From a bacterium (GTDB taxonomy: Bacteria > Bdellovibrionota_G > JALEGL01): a stretch of 64,000 bases of DNA. The translations under genes were made by a program, and so were the position numbers. Below the pieces are notes generated by a model. That model was not told the origin of the DNA. It saw only the letters and a list, made by a program, of their open reading frames with translations, and did no database searches. Below are positions 43,582 through 53,247 of the stretch, piece by piece (within the stretch, counting starts at the first letter, position 1; each line of letters starts with the position of its first letter). The stretch covers positions 1 through 64,000 of the forward strand of contig JALEGL010000003.1 in assembly GCA_022763185.1 (NCBI GenBank), written 5' to 3'.

Positions 43582-44358
43582 TTAAATCATCTTATAGGCA
43601 AAAAATGCAATAACCAGACTAATGGCCAAGGCTGCAAGTGTAACCAATACTTTAACTAATAAAGAAGCATCACCAACATTGGTCAAGGCTGTAAGATTGG
43701 AGGAGCCTGTTTTTGATTTTTCTAAATCTTTGAGATCTCCGGTATAAACTTCGGTTTTTGAATGTTTTAAAGTCTCTAAGAGTTCTTTTTGGGAGGTGTC
43801 CATAAATAACATTTTTGTTTTTGAATGTTTAGCGAGTGAAGCGCGCTCGTTTTTATAATCTAAAACATCATTGGCCTTAAGCTGCTTTTGGTTGATTGCA
43901 TGCTCTAAAGCACGAAAAGAGTCAAAGTCTCTAAGCTCGCCGTTTTCTTTTGTAACACGGGGATGTGTAAACATATTATCAAGCAAGTTAGAGAGGACAC
44001 TGCTTTTTCTATTATAAGAATTTTCAGGTTCCGGTAAATCTTTGTCAGGGGCTTTTGACAAGGTGTCATTGATCCAAAGGCGTAGATTTTCTTCAGAAAC
44101 ATTATTATCTATACTGGCAGATTCTGCTTCTGCTAAAGATTTTTCTGGCTTATCCAAAATAAAATCACTGCCCAGAATTTCAAAGTATTTTTCTTGTTCA
44201 CTCCCTACCGATTTATGGAGAAAACTTTTGTGTGTGCAGTGGGGACAGGTGATGAAGTCATTGGGTTTATCAAAGTTGATATTTTTATGCGTATAGTCAT
44301 GCCCACAAGCATTGCATTGAAGCATTAGAGATAAAGCACCATGTTCACTGCGGTTCAT
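43582..44358 (-). CDS. Zinc-ribbon protein with a C-terminal membrane anchor
   Basis: The protein has 258 residues. Near the N-terminus, two CxxC knuckles (CNACGHDYTH and CPHCTHKSF) form a zinc ribbon like the MJ0042-type finger. The middle is charged and low in complexity. A segment near 145-190 (DFDSFRALEHAINQKQLKANDVLDY) resembles a GYF-like/tip domain often found with such fingers. The last 25 residues are a membrane helix. The start may be the internal ATG at 44325, which gives MLQCNACGH. It is convergent with the HExxH gene. The role is unknown; an inner-membrane regulatory or scaffold protein is a guess. Confidence 0.6.
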   Translation of the reverse strand: MNRSEHGALSLMLQCNACGHDYTHKNINFDKPNDFITCPHCTHKSFLHKSVGSEQEKYFEILGSDFILDKPEKSLAEAESASIDNNVSEENLRLWINDTLSKAPDKDLPEPENSYNRKSSVLSNLLDNMFTHPRVTKENGELRDFDSFRALEHAINQKQLKANDVLDYKNERASLAKHSKTKMLFMDTSQKELLETLKHSKTEVYTGDLKDLEKSKTGSSNLTALTNVGDASLLVKVLVTLAALAISLVIAFFAYKMI

Positions 44359-44535
44359 GTCTTATTTATGCCATGTTTTAAAACTTAAGACAAAAAATAG
44401 AAGCCAATGCTTGTAGTTTATTAATGATCCATCACGGCTCATGCTAGGATTTATGGCTATAATTGAGGTAAATTTTTTAATACAAAAATTGAAAATGAAT
44501 TTGATCTTCATGCAGGCTTGAGTTAGGTAGCTTGC

Positions 44536-45648
44536 ATGATTATTGGTTTACCTAAAGAAGTTAAAGATCATGAGTATAGGGTTGGTTTAACCGATGACGG
44601 TGTCATGCAGTTGGTCCAGCTTGGAGCCAAAGTGATTGTAGAAAAAGATGCTGGTGCTGGCTGTGGTATTACAGATGCAATGTATCAAGCTGCAGGCGCA
44701 GAGATTATTGAGTCAGGAAAAGATGTTTGGCAACAAGCAAATATGATCATTAAAGTTAAAGAGCCTATGCCGCAAGAGTATGCTTTGATTCAAGACAATC
44801 AGATCATATACACTTATTTGCATTTGGCGGTTTTTCCTGAGTTGACTCAAATTTTATGTGACAAGAATGCCTTTTCCATAGCCTATGAAACCATTGAAGG
44901 TAAAAAAGGTGGTTTACCATTATTAAAGCCAATGAGTGAGGTTGCCGGACGCATGGCCGTGCAAATTGGAGCAACTTACTTGCAAAAAGAACATGGTGGT
45001 AGGGGCGTTTTATTGAGTGGTGTCCCCGGCGTATCCAGAGCCAATGTGACTATTATTGGTGGTGGTATTGTTGGAACCAATGCCTGTAAGATTGCTGTGG
45101 GTATGGGAGCCAATGTGACGATTTTAGATGTTAATGTTGATCGCTTAGAATATTTGGATGATATTTTTTCTAATAAAATTACAACTTTAAAATCAACGCC
45201 AGCGAATATACAGAAAGTGATTTCTTATACAGATTTATTGGTGGGAGCTGTGTTGATTCCAGGTGCTAAAGCGCCGCGTTTGGTGACCAAAGAGATGCTT
45301 AAAGACATGCATGCAGGTAGTGTGATTGTTGATGTGGCAGTTGATCAGGGTGGCTGTGTTGAAACCTGTAAACCAACCACGCATGATAAGCCCACTTACG
45401 TTGTAGAAGATGTAATTCATTATTGTGTAGCCAATATGCCTGGTGCCGTGCCTCGTTCTTCAACTTTTGCCTTAACCAATTCAACCTTAGATTATGCTAA
45501 AAAAATAGTTTCGATGGGCGCATTAGAGGCTGTGAAGACTGATCCTTGCTTAGCACCGGGAGTGAATACCTATAAAGGTAAAATAACATGCAAAGCAGTT
45601 GCAGAAGCATTGGATCAGGATTATACTCCACTTGCAGATTTAATATAA
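44536..45648 (+). CDS. ald: Alanine dehydrogenase
   Basis: The 370-residue protein matches the family length. The N-terminus [19 protein letters not shown] and the KVKEP(M) segment with the substrate lysine are clear. So are YTYLHLA with the catalytic histidine, [14 protein letters not shown], the NAD-binding [20 protein letters not shown] and DVAVDQGGC. It converts L-alanine to pyruvate and ammonia with NAD. Being next to an acyl-CoA dehydrogenase suggests amino-acid catabolism. A TATAAT is present at 44459-44464, but no good -35 box. Confidence 0.95.
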   Translation: MIIGLPKEVKDHEYRVGLTDDGVMQLVQLGAKVIVEKDAGAGCGITDAMYQAAGAEIIESGKDVWQQANMIIKVKEPMPQEYALIQDNQIIYTYLHLAVFPELTQILCDKNAFSIAYETIEGKKGGLPLLKPMSEVAGRMAVQIGATYLQKEHGGRGVLLSGVPGVSRANVTIIGGGIVGTNACKIAVGMGANVTILDVNVDRLEYLDDIFSNKITTLKSTPANIQKVISYTDLLVGAVLIPGAKAPRLVTKEMLKDMHAGSVIVDVAVDQGGCVETCKPTTHDKPTYVVEDVIHYCVANMPGAVPRSSTFALTNSTLDYAKKIVSMGALEAVKTDPCLAPGVNTYKGKITCKAVAEALDQDYTPLADLI

Positions 45649-45649
45649 G

Positions 45650-45678
45650 TATCAAAAGGTAGATTTTACCTTTTGATA
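45650..45678. repeat. 12-bp perfect inverted repeat between ald and the acyl-CoA dehydrogenase gene
   Basis: TATCAAAAGGTA (45650-45661) is complementary to TACCTTTTGATA (45667-45678), with a five-base loop. It starts directly after the ald stop codon and ends 18 bp before the next start. A partial third arm (AAAAAGGTAAAGG) follows and could compete for pairing around the ribosome binding site. It may be an operator or a leader hairpin; there is no U-run. Confidence 0.5.
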
Positions 45679-45696
45679 AAAAGGTAAAGGTATTCT

Positions 45697-46869
45697 ATGA
45701 GTGAAGCATATATTCGTGATTTAGATTTTGTTCATGCCGACTTACTCTTGTCTGATGAAGATAAGATGGTTCGGCAAACGGTCAGAGATTTTGTTGACCA
45801 AGAAGTGTTGCCTATTATTCAGAAACATTATCGAGCAGGCAGTTTTCCAAAAGAGTTGGTAAAACCTATGGCTGATTTGGGCTTGTTGGGTGCCAACTTA
45901 AAAGGCTATGATTGTGCTGGAATGGGAGCAAAAGCTTATGGTTTGGTTATGCAAGAACTTGAGCGTGGTGATTCCGGCATTCGTAGTTTCGCTTCAGTGC
46001 AAGGGGCTTTATGTATGTATCCCATTTATGCTTTTGGTTCAGAAGAACAGAAGCAGAAATGGTTGCCTCAAATGGCTGCTGGAGAAGTGATAGGCTGTTT
46101 TGGTTTAACCGAGCCAGATTATGGCTCCAACCCAGCAGGGATGATTACCCGTGCAGAGAAAAAAGGCAACAAGTGGATTATTCATGGCACCAAAATGTGG
46201 ATCACCAATGGTTGCAATGCACATATTGCCATTATTTGGGCCAAAACAGAAGAGGGTATCCGAGGTTTTATTGTTGAAACAGATACAAAAGGTTTTGAAG
46301 CGACACAAGTCACAGGTAAGCTGTCTTTAAGAGCATCCGATACAGCTGAGTTGAGTTTGGACCAAGTTGAAGTACCAGAAGAGAATATGTTGCCAGATGT
46401 AAAAGGTTTAAAAGGTCCTTTAAGCTGCTTAAGTCAAGCCAGATATGGCATTGCTTGGGGTGCAATTGGTGCCGCTAAAGCTTGTTTTTCTGAAGTGTTA
46501 TCTTATTCAAAAAACAGAATACAATTTGATAAACCTATTGCCTCATTTCAGTTGGTCCAACGTAAACTGACCAATATGGCAACAGAAATCACTAAAGCGC
46601 AGTTGTTGGCCAATCAATTGGCAGAACTAAAGGATAAAGGGCAAATCAAGCCTGCTCATATATCTATGGGAAAAATGAACAATGTAAAAATGGCTTTGGA
46701 AGTGGCTAGAGAAGCACGATCTATTTTAGGCGGCAACGGTGTTTTAGATGAATACTGTTCTATGCGCCATATGATGAACTTGGAGTCTGTGTTTACCTAT
46801 GAAGGCACGGATGATATTCACAGCTTGATTGTTGCCCATGAATTAACCGGTATTCCTGCATACAGCTAA
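45697..46869 (+). CDS. Acyl-CoA dehydrogenase, glutaryl-CoA dehydrogenase-like
   Basis: The 390-residue protein has the family motifs CFGLTEPDYGSNP (FAD and substrate contact), WITNGCNAHIAIIWAK and the C-terminal FTYEGTDDIHSLIV with catalytic base E369, at the place used in glutaryl- and short-chain enzymes. GANLKGYDCAGMG and the residues around FQLVQRKL fit glutaryl-CoA dehydrogenase best. It is an FAD enzyme that passes electrons to ETF. No glutarate or lysine pathway genes lie nearby, so substrate is uncertain. It overlaps the convergent ogt gene by 4 bp. Confidence 0.88.
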   Translation: MSEAYIRDLDFVHADLLLSDEDKMVRQTVRDFVDQEVLPIIQKHYRAGSFPKELVKPMADLGLLGANLKGYDCAGMGAKAYGLVMQELERGDSGIRSFASVQGALCMYPIYAFGSEEQKQKWLPQMAAGEVIGCFGLTEPDYGSNPAGMITRAEKKGNKWIIHGTKMWITNGCNAHIAIIWAKTEEGIRGFIVETDTKGFEATQVTGKLSLRASDTAELSLDQVEVPEENMLPDVKGLKGPLSCLSQARYGIAWGAIGAAKACFSEVLSYSKNRIQFDKPIASFQLVQRKLTNMATEITKAQLLANQLAELKDKGQIKPAHISMGKMNNVKMALEVAREARSILGGNGVLDEYCSMRHMMNLESVFTYEGTDDIHSLIVAHELTGIPAYS

Positions 46870-47372
46870 GCTGAAAAAATACACTGTTCATGCATGAGAA
46901 GCTTTTGCTTTAGGGCAAGTCCTCCAGCATAGCCAGTAAGTTTTTTATTTTGACCAATGACCCGGTGACAGGGAATAATAATAGGGAGGCTATTCTTATT
47001 GTTTGCCATGCCAACAGCCCGGTAAGCTTTAGGCGTATTGATTTTTTCTGCAATATTTTTGTAACTGACAGTGCTACCAAGCGGGATAGTTGTTAATGCT
47101 TGCCATACTTTTTGTTCAAAGGCAGTACCTTTTTGTTGAGTGGGGAGGGTAAAAGTCTGCCTTTGTTTGGAAAAGTACTCATCCAATTGCTTAAAGCACT
47201 CTTGACTTAAGGTGTTGGGCTTGGTCTCTTCAATGATATTAAACTGTGAGTGACGATCTAAAAAAGTTTGTTTGTTGTTGTCAGGCAGTGAAAGGGCAAA
47301 AATATACGTTTGATCATGCAGTAAATAAAGTTCACCCCAGGCACTTTGATGTTGTGCCAGGTAATAGGTCAT
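46866..47372 (-). CDS. ogt: Methylated-DNA--protein-cysteine methyltransferase
   Basis: The 168-residue protein has the active site IIIPCHRVIG with acceptor C135. FEQKVWQALTTIPLGSTVSYKNIA is the DNA-binding helix-turn-helix region, and the C-terminal LTGYAGGLALKQKLL motif follows. It directly repairs O6-alkylguanine by a suicide reaction. The N-terminal domain is short, as in Ogt-type and not Ada-type proteins. It lies 3 bp downstream of fabH, so the two probably share a transcript. Confidence 0.93.
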   Translation of the reverse strand: MTYYLAQHQSAWGELYLLHDQTYIFALSLPDNNKQTFLDRHSQFNIIEETKPNTLSQECFKQLDEYFSKQRQTFTLPTQQKGTAFEQKVWQALTTIPLGSTVSYKNIAEKINTPKAYRAVGMANNKNSLPIIIPCHRVIGQNKKLTGYAGGLALKQKLLMHEQCIFSA

Positions 47373-47375
47373 GCC

Positions 47376-48374
47376 TTAGTAGCTCCAACGGAGTAAGGTC
47401 GCCCCCCAAGTATAACCTGCTCCAAAAGAGGCTAAAACAATGAGATCCCCTTTTTTAAAGATCTTTTCTTCACTGGCCTTGGCAATACAAGTAGGAATAG
47501 TTGCGGCTGTGGTATTGGCGTACTTATCAATATTAGTGATCACTTGTTCGTCTTTGAGTTTTAGCTTTTTTTGACACATGTCAATGATGCGCATGTTGGC
47601 CTGGTGTGGAACAAAATAATCAATGTCACTGGGTTTTAAGTTGTTTTTCTCTAATAGCTCCAAAGATACGTCTGGCATTGCCGTTACCGCTTGCTTAAAA
47701 ACAATTTTGCCATCTTGCTGTGCATAATGTTCGTTGTTTTCAACGGTTTCTATGCTGGCCGGCTTAACGCTTCCACCAGCAGGCATTTGTAAAAACTGCT
47801 CACCTTTACCGTCAACATGGTGAATGTAGTCTAAAATTCCAAGCTCTGAGGCTTTGTCTTCTCTTTCTAATAAAACAACGCCACACCCATCACCAAAAAT
47901 AACACAAGTATTGCGATCTTGAGGGTTGATAATTGTACTCATGACATCCACGCCAATAACCAAGGCTTTTTTAACACTGCCGGCCCTGATAAATTGATCG
48001 GCAGTGGTTAAAGCGTATAAAAAACCAGAACATGCGGCATTAAGGTCAAAACCCCAAGCATTTTTGGCACCGATTTTAGCTTGAATAATACAAGCTGTTG
48101 CCGGAACAGGTTTGTCGGGCGTAATAGTGGCACAGATGATTAAGTCAATGTCTTCAGCATTTAATTTCTTTTGTTTAAGTAGCTTTTCTATGGCTTTTGT
48201 TGCCAAATCACTTGAGCCAGTACCAGCGGGAGCTTTTCTACGTTCATGAATACCTGTTCTAGTTCTAATCCATTCATCAGAAGTATCGACAACTTTTGCA
48301 AGATCATCATTAGAAACAACTTTTGAGGGATAGTGTTGAGCTGTGGCAGTAATGGTTGATCGGTATTGGTTCAT
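47376..48374 (-). CDS. fabH: 3-oxoacyl-[ACP] synthase III (FabH)
   Basis: The 332-residue protein has catalytic C115 in DLNAACSGFLYAL, the His in YFVPHQANMRIID, and the Asn in KYANTTAATIP. DTSDEWIRTRTGIHERRKA is the usual N-terminal CoA-binding segment. It condenses acetyl-CoA with malonyl-ACP to start fatty acid synthesis. It stands alone here, without other fab genes, and is followed by ogt. The residue after N is T where most members have G, a minor variation. Confidence 0.94.
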   Translation of the reverse strand: MNQYRSTITATAQHYPSKVVSNDDLAKVVDTSDEWIRTRTGIHERRKAPAGTGSSDLATKAIEKLLKQKKLNAEDIDLIICATITPDKPVPATACIIQAKIGAKNAWGFDLNAACSGFLYALTTADQFIRAGSVKKALVIGVDVMSTIINPQDRNTCVIFGDGCGVVLLEREDKASELGILDYIHHVDGKGEQFLQMPAGGSVKPASIETVENNEHYAQQDGKIVFKQAVTAMPDVSLELLEKNNLKPSDIDYFVPHQANMRIIDMCQKKLKLKDEQVITNIDKYANTTAATIPTCIAKASEEKIFKKGDLIVLASFGAGYTWGATLLRWSY

Positions 48375-48408
48375 AAGAAATTTGCACTAACGTATATTGA
48401 CATAAAGT

Positions 48409-49017
48409 TCAAGGTGTATGAAGAATGGAAGTATTTTGTTTGGACCATTGTTTATCTTCCCAGTGATACAATGTTCTTGTACTTAAGCGATGTTCTTGTT
48501 GTGAAACTTGAAAGATATCCCAGTAATGGGGGGTAAAAAGAATGACATCATGGTTGGGAGCAGGCTGATCTAAAGGGTAACTTTTTACATTGCTGGTTTT
48601 AAGCTCAATGTTTTCATTGTCGAGATAGTAAGCTAAACGAACCTCGTTACGCATACCTTGCCAAGCTTTTTTTTGCAGCTGATCTTGATCAACAGTATGA
48701 ATTGTACTTAAAACATATGGCCGAGCATGCCATGTATATTGTGTAGCAGCATTAATATCCCAATAACAACCAGAAAATATTTCTTCTTTTAAAGCAGATT
48801 GATACTTTCTAGAATTTTGATGAACATTGATAAAAAAAATATTTAATTCAGTGTCATAATTAAAGTGAACGGTTCGTTGAAAAATTTTTTGTTCATGCAT
48901 GGTGGCAATTTGGCCATAGGCTTTTGTCACAACAAAAGATTGTTCAATATTTTTAATGATGTTTTTAGGCAATGGAATGCTTGGCAATTTATTATTCACG
49001 TAAAGTTGATTTATCAA
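48409..49017 (-). CDS. Pyridoxamine 5'-phosphate oxidase-like flavin-binding protein
   Basis: The 202-residue protein starts at TTG 49017 or GTG 48999; neither has a clear ribosome binding site. The order of motifs resembles the PNPOx split-barrel fold: QRTVHFNYD, LNIFFINVHQNSRKYQ (FMN phosphate contact), SGCYWDINAATQYTWHARPYVL, then WQGMRNEVRLAYY, which matches the W..LR.SVR pattern. It lacks the RRLAP C-terminus of true PdxH. The substrate is unknown. It is divergent from the thiolase gene, with about 23 bp between starts, so they share a short control region. Confidence 0.6.
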   Translation of the reverse strand: MINQLYVNNKLPSIPLPKNIIKNIEQSFVVTKAYGQIATMHEQKIFQRTVHFNYDTELNIFFINVHQNSRKYQSALKEEIFSGCYWDINAATQYTWHARPYVLSTIHTVDQDQLQKKAWQGMRNEVRLAYYLDNENIELKTSNVKSYPLDQPAPNHDVILFTPHYWDIFQVSQQEHRLSTRTLYHWEDKQWSKQNTSILHTP

Positions 49018-49040
49018 GCAATGTCATTATTGTAAACAAT

Positions 49041-50222
49041 ATGTCTGCCAGATTTTATAGAGATCCAGATGTTGTGATTGTTGCCGGTAAGAGAACAACG
49101 TTTACAAAAATTCAAAGCTTGAATCAGAGCACTGCTATTTTGGATTTGGCAAAGCTTGCAGCAGAAAAAAGTTTGGATTCCGTTAATTTCGATAGAGAGA
49201 TTATCGATCATTGTGTTGTGGGCAATGTTTTGGTTTCAGGTCAGAATCATGCCTATTTACCACGACATCTTAGTTTAGCTTTAGGGCTTAGGAATGATTG
49301 TCCATCGTATATGGTGAATCGTTTATGTGGTTCGGGTATGCAGGCGATGATTGAGGGCTATCACTTAATCAAACTAGGCAAAGCTCGATGTGTTTTAGCG
49401 CTTGGTGTTGAAAGTATGAGTGAAGCAGCATTTTATAACTTTGGTCTGCGTGGCGGACTAAAGTTAGGTCATGCCACGATGATTGACAGTATTGCTGGCA
49501 TTTTACATGATCAGTGGATCGACTTACCCATGGGGCAAACCGCTGAATTAATTGTAAGACATTACGGTTTTTCCAGAGAGAAGTGTGATACTTATACTCA
49601 ATACAGTCACGAAAAATATAAAACCGCATGGGAAAAAGGATTTTACCACAATGAGCTGCTAGACTATGATGGGATCGTCAAACAGGATGAATTCTTTAAA
49701 GAGTCTAGTAAAGAAGATTTAAGTAAACTACGACCAGTTTTTTCAGATCAAGGTGTGCATACCGCAGCTTCAAGCAGCGGTTTGGCCGATGGAGCCAGTG
49801 CAGTTGTTTTAATGGATAAATATGAAGCAGATTTAAGGGGAATTGAATACCATACACGTGTTAAAGACTACGCGGTTACAGCTTGTGATCCTAAAATGAT
49901 GGGCTTGGGTCCAGTTTATGCTATTAGACAACTGCTCAACCAACAAAAGGTATCCATGCGTGATATTTCCCTGTTTGATGTCAATGAAGCTTTTGCAGGA
50001 CAAGTGTTGGCAGTGAAACATGAGTTGGGCATTCCTAAGCAAAGACTGAATGTTCATGGTGGCTCGTTAGCAATGGGACATCCTCTAGGCGCCAGTGCAA
50101 ATAGAAATATCCTTACCTTGTCGTATGCCTTAAGAGAACACAATAAAAACTATGGTATTGCTTCTGCCTGTATTGGCGGAGGGCAAGGCATTGCAACCTT
50201 GTTGCAAAATATTGAAAAGTAA
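49041..50222 (+). CDS. Acetyl-CoA C-acyltransferase (thiolase)
   Basis: The protein has 393 residues when started at ATG 49041 (MSARFYRDPDVVIVAGKRT). An upstream in-frame ATG at 48972 would overlap the divergent gene. Catalytic C96 lies in NRLCGSGMQA, with NEAFAG, GGSLAMGHPLGAS (catalytic His) and SACIGGGQG (second Cys). It degrades or makes 3-ketoacyl-CoA; the sequence does not separate a biosynthetic acetoacetyl-CoA type from a beta-oxidation type. Together with the acyl-CoA dehydrogenase and FadL porin it suggests fatty-acid use. Confidence 0.9.
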   Translation: MSARFYRDPDVVIVAGKRTTFTKIQSLNQSTAILDLAKLAAEKSLDSVNFDREIIDHCVVGNVLVSGQNHAYLPRHLSLALGLRNDCPSYMVNRLCGSGMQAMIEGYHLIKLGKARCVLALGVESMSEAAFYNFGLRGGLKLGHATMIDSIAGILHDQWIDLPMGQTAELIVRHYGFSREKCDTYTQYSHEKYKTAWEKGFYHNELLDYDGIVKQDEFFKESSKEDLSKLRPVFSDQGVHTAASSSGLADGASAVVLMDKYEADLRGIEYHTRVKDYAVTACDPKMMGLGPVYAIRQLLNQQKVSMRDISLFDVNEAFAGQVLAVKHELGIPKQRLNVHGGSLAMGHPLGASANRNILTLSYALREHNKNYGIASACIGGGQGIATLLQNIEK

Positions 50223-50281
50223 TAAAAAATCACAGAAGCGAGCATGGCATAGCCGGATATTGTCAAATATTAATGGCTTAC

Positions 50282-51376
50282 TTAAGCGCTTAAACGGTAC
50301 TTTTCTGATAGAGCCTGGATTTTTTCTGCAACAGCAACATGTTCAATCAGGGCGTCTTCTTGGTCAATATGAAGCAGTAGGGTTTCTTCTAGGGCACTTT
50401 GGGTGTTGGGTAAATGTGGTGGGCGCAGCATGACATTGATCAGAGCGTTATTGTGCGCAGCTTCAAGACTTTTATCAATAAACGTACAATGTTTTTTCAA
50501 ACTATCATAAAAAAAGCTTCTTTCTTCAGCAGGGACACGTAAAGGAACGGTGTGTTTGGAAGCAATTGATTGAGTACTATCTTGATATAAATTGATGTTG
50601 GTGATCTCAGATAAATAGTTACTATAGGTAGTGTGTATTTGTTGTAGGTGAGATAATTTATGATCTAGTGCATTGAGGTGATGTAAGCCCAAAGCCCCAA
50701 AAAATTCACTGAGCTCATGTAGAACAGAATAAGGTTGCTGTATATTTGGACGAACCATCTTTGCAATATGTGTATGATCTGTAATGCATAAGCCGGCTTG
50801 ACTTGCGCATAGTTGGTTTTTAGGGTGGTGATCAAAGAAGGCAACATCAGAAAACGTTCCCAGTTTTTGATCGCGAAAAAAAGCGCCCAATCCCGATTGA
50901 ATGTCTTCTATGAGTAAAATTTTGTGTTGACGAGCAAGTTCTTTAAAACGGTGTGCTTGATTGGGTATGCCAAGAGGGTAAGAAAGGATAATGGCTTTGG
51001 TCTTTTGATTTATCAACTGTTTGCAGTGTTCAAATGATAAGGTGTACTCACCGGTATTAAGGTCAGCAAAGGCAGGAATGATTTTTTCTTGTAATAAGGC
51101 ATTAACTGTTTTTGACATACCAAACGAGGTGCAAATGACTTCATCATTGATCCCTATGCCGTGACCTTTGAGGACATTCATCATTGATTTTATTTTTGAA
51201 TCTGTATTGATGGCATATAAAGAACCAAAATATTGAGCGAGTTCATATTCATATTGTTTGGCATAATTGCCTAAAAAATAAGCATCACTGGTATGAATAT
51301 TTTTAAGTATATCTAAAAAATAGGTATTTTTTTCGCTTAAATTTTCTGATGGTTGAGTGCTGAGCATTGGAGTCAT
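50282..51376 (-). CDS. DegT/DnrJ/EryC1/StrS-type PLP aminotransferase
   Basis: The 364-residue protein has fold-type I PLP features: a conserved DEVICTSFG start, IPAFADLN, KAIILSYPLGIPNQ, and LLIEDIQSGLGAFFRDQKLGTFSDVAFFDHHPKNQL, where D of IEDIQ contacts the pyridine N and K of HPKN is the likely Schiff-base lysine. Typical members carry SFHPTKN-GEGG; the GEGG is not kept here. The family makes amino-sugars for surface glycans. It lies far from the glycan cluster, alone, and convergent with the thiolase. It could act on another ketone. Confidence 0.75.
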   Translation of the reverse strand: MTPMLSTQPSENLSEKNTYFLDILKNIHTSDAYFLGNYAKQYEYELAQYFGSLYAINTDSKIKSMMNVLKGHGIGINDEVICTSFGMSKTVNALLQEKIIPAFADLNTGEYTLSFEHCKQLINQKTKAIILSYPLGIPNQAHRFKELARQHKILLIEDIQSGLGAFFRDQKLGTFSDVAFFDHHPKNQLCASQAGLCITDHTHIAKMVRPNIQQPYSVLHELSEFFGALGLHHLNALDHKLSHLQQIHTTYSNYLSEITNINLYQDSTQSIASKHTVPLRVPAEERSFFYDSLKKHCTFIDKSLEAAHNNALINVMLRPPHLPNTQSALEETLLLHIDQEDALIEHVAVAEKIQALSEKYRLSA

Positions 51377-51502
51377 ACTACACCAAAATCTATTGTTTAC
51401 AAAGACTTAGCATATGTTTTTAGAAAAAAGTTAAGGTTTTTTTTATAAGTTAAATATTTAATTCGTTATTTTTTGTAGAACAAATGTTATAGAAACGAAC
51501 TG

Positions 51503-52288
51503 ATGGATCAGTATATTTTTGAAAGTAAAGATTTTGTTAGTGAGGAGCATAAGCTCAAAATAGGGTCTTATGCTTTGGCTAGCATAAAATCACCTGCTAA
51601 AAAAACAGTCAATGAAGATGCCTGTTGTTTTTTTTCTGTGTCCTCAAAGCTAAATATAGCAGTTGTTTGTGACGGTGTCGGAGGAAGTCCCAATGGTAAT
51701 AAGGCAAGTAGAATTATTGTTGAAAAGATAAAAGCTTCATGTTTGAACAAAAAAAAACAAACCATTAGAAATGCAATTCTTGATGCAATTGAAGATGCCA
51801 ACGAAACAATATTAAAGAGTGATGATGGAAGTTTAAGTACCTGCGTTGTTGCGGAAATTCATCCAAATTTGGTTAGATTTTATCACTGTGGAGATTCTAT
51901 GGCATTAATTCTCAATGGCGATGGAGAGTTAATGTACTATACAGTTTCGCATGCCCCACTGGCCTATGGTCTTGAGTTGGGCGTTAAACGTGCAGAACTA
52001 CAGCATATTAAGAATTTAGTGAACAATGTTGTGGGCAGTACAGATTTAAGGATAGAAATGAGCGCACTCATACCTCTTGAAAAAAATGATCGTATCGTGT
52101 TGATGAGTGATGGCTTAAGTGATAACTACAAGTTTACAAAGCTTTGCGGTAAGCTATCTAAGAAAACAGATTTAAGTACATTGTTGAATGATTTGAAAAA
52201 TGAGACAGTCGAAAAAATGTTGTCTGTTGAAAAATTAGAGTTTGGTGGGCCAGATGATTTAACCATGTTGGCTTACCAGGTGAAGTAG
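51503..52288 (+). CDS. PP2C-family serine/threonine phosphatase
   Basis: The 261-residue protein has the metal-binding motifs NEDACCFFS, VVCDGVGGSPNG, CGDSMALIL, VLMSDGLSDN and GGPDDLTMLAYQ. All PPM-type motifs, including the terminal GxxDN/D-like pair, are present. It has no membrane segment or sensor domain, so it is a cytoplasmic phosphatase of phospho-Ser/Thr proteins. It begins the PP2C-speD-speE group, with 24 bp to speD. A link to polyamine control is only contextual. Confidence 0.9.
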   Translation: MDQYIFESKDFVSEEHKLKIGSYALASIKSPAKKTVNEDACCFFSVSSKLNIAVVCDGVGGSPNGNKASRIIVEKIKASCLNKKKQTIRNAILDAIEDANETILKSDDGSLSTCVVAEIHPNLVRFYHCGDSMALILNGDGELMYYTVSHAPLAYGLELGVKRAELQHIKNLVNNVVGSTDLRIEMSALIPLEKNDRIVLMSDGLSDNYKFTKLCGKLSKKTDLSTLLNDLKNETVEKMLSVEKLEFGGPDDLTMLAYQVK

Positions 52289-52312
52289 TTTGAGTGGAAA
52301 ATTTTAAGTGCA

Positions 52313-53236
52313 ATGAATTTTGATGGTCCAGAAAAAAAATGTGAATTAAGTCTTGTAGCAGATAAAAAAAGTTTAAGAAGCTTGGACTATGGTTTTTGGG
52401 AAAAAATAGTTCAGTATGCTAGAGCTCAAATTTTATCGCATGTTAAAAATGAGCATTGTGACGCCTACTTGTTATCTGAGTCTAGTTTGTTTGTATACGA
52501 TCATAAATGTCTCATGATTACCTGTGGACAAACAGATTTAGCCAAAGCCATGAACGAGTTGATTTTCTTTTTAGATAAAGATGATATCAATCAATTTATT
52601 TATGAAAGAAAAATAGGACACTTTCCAGAACAACATCCTTACCAAATTGAAGACGATTATAAGTTATTGAGTAATCATTTTAAATTAGAGAGAAAAATCT
52701 TTAATCAAGAAGAAAACTCACCGATTCATTTTTTTTCTTATGAAAAGCCTAGTTTTGAAGCTGAAGAAGATGGAACCATTGAGATTTTAATGCATGATCT
52801 AAATCCTGAAGTGTTTTCTTTGTTTTCTTATGACCAAAAAAATAATTTTCAAGACTCTAATGCCTACCAAGAAATAAAAAAACTGCTGCATGGTTTTACC
52901 ATAGACGAGTATTTTTTTGATCCTTGTGGTTATTCACTTAATGCAATCAAAGAAAACGAATATGCAACCATTCATGTGACTCCGCAAAAAGTAGGATCTT
53001 ATGTCAGTTTTGAAACCAATATGTTGCATAGAGGTGAGCGCTTGAATCAGATTATTTTAGACTGTGTTGAGATTTTTCAGTCTAATACTTTTGATGTGGT
53101 TGTGTTTGATACAAAAGCAATCAACTGGAAGAGCAAACTGTCAGATTCATACAGCATTGAAAATCAACAAGAACACTTGATTCAATCTCAATATCACTTA
53201 ATGTGTAGACGTTATATTAAAAGTAAAATTAAATGA
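52313..53236 (+). CDS. speD: S-adenosylmethionine decarboxylase proenzyme, eukaryotic type
   Basis: The 307-residue protein aligns by eye with human AdoMetDC over its length. Self-cleavage site LSE56-S57SLF gives the pyruvoyl group. Matches: FDGPE (human FEGTE), ITC71G (human Cys82), FDPCGYS208LN (Ser229), TIH221VTP (His243) and SYVSFETN. Human Glu247, which binds AdoMet ribose, is Q225 here, and Glu8 is Asp4. Bacteria usually have a much shorter SpeD, so this is the eukaryotic-like class. It provides decarboxylated AdoMet to the spermidine synthase that follows directly. Confidence 0.9.
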   Translation: MNFDGPEKKCELSLVADKKSLRSLDYGFWEKIVQYARAQILSHVKNEHCDAYLLSESSLFVYDHKCLMITCGQTDLAKAMNELIFFLDKDDINQFIYERKIGHFPEQHPYQIEDDYKLLSNHFKLERKIFNQEENSPIHFFSYEKPSFEAEEDGTIEILMHDLNPEVFSLFSYDQKNNFQDSNAYQEIKKLLHGFTIDEYFFDPCGYSLNAIKENEYATIHVTPQKVGSYVSFETNMLHRGERLNQIILDCVEIFQSNTFDVVVFDTKAINWKSKLSDSYSIENQQEHLIQSQYHLMCRRYIKSKIK

Positions 53237-53247
53237 GGATGTTTGTC

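Noticed and set aside
48972-49040. Upstream start for the thiolase gene
   Set aside because: It would overlap the divergent PNPOx-like gene and adds residues not seen in thiolases; ATG 49041 fits the family.
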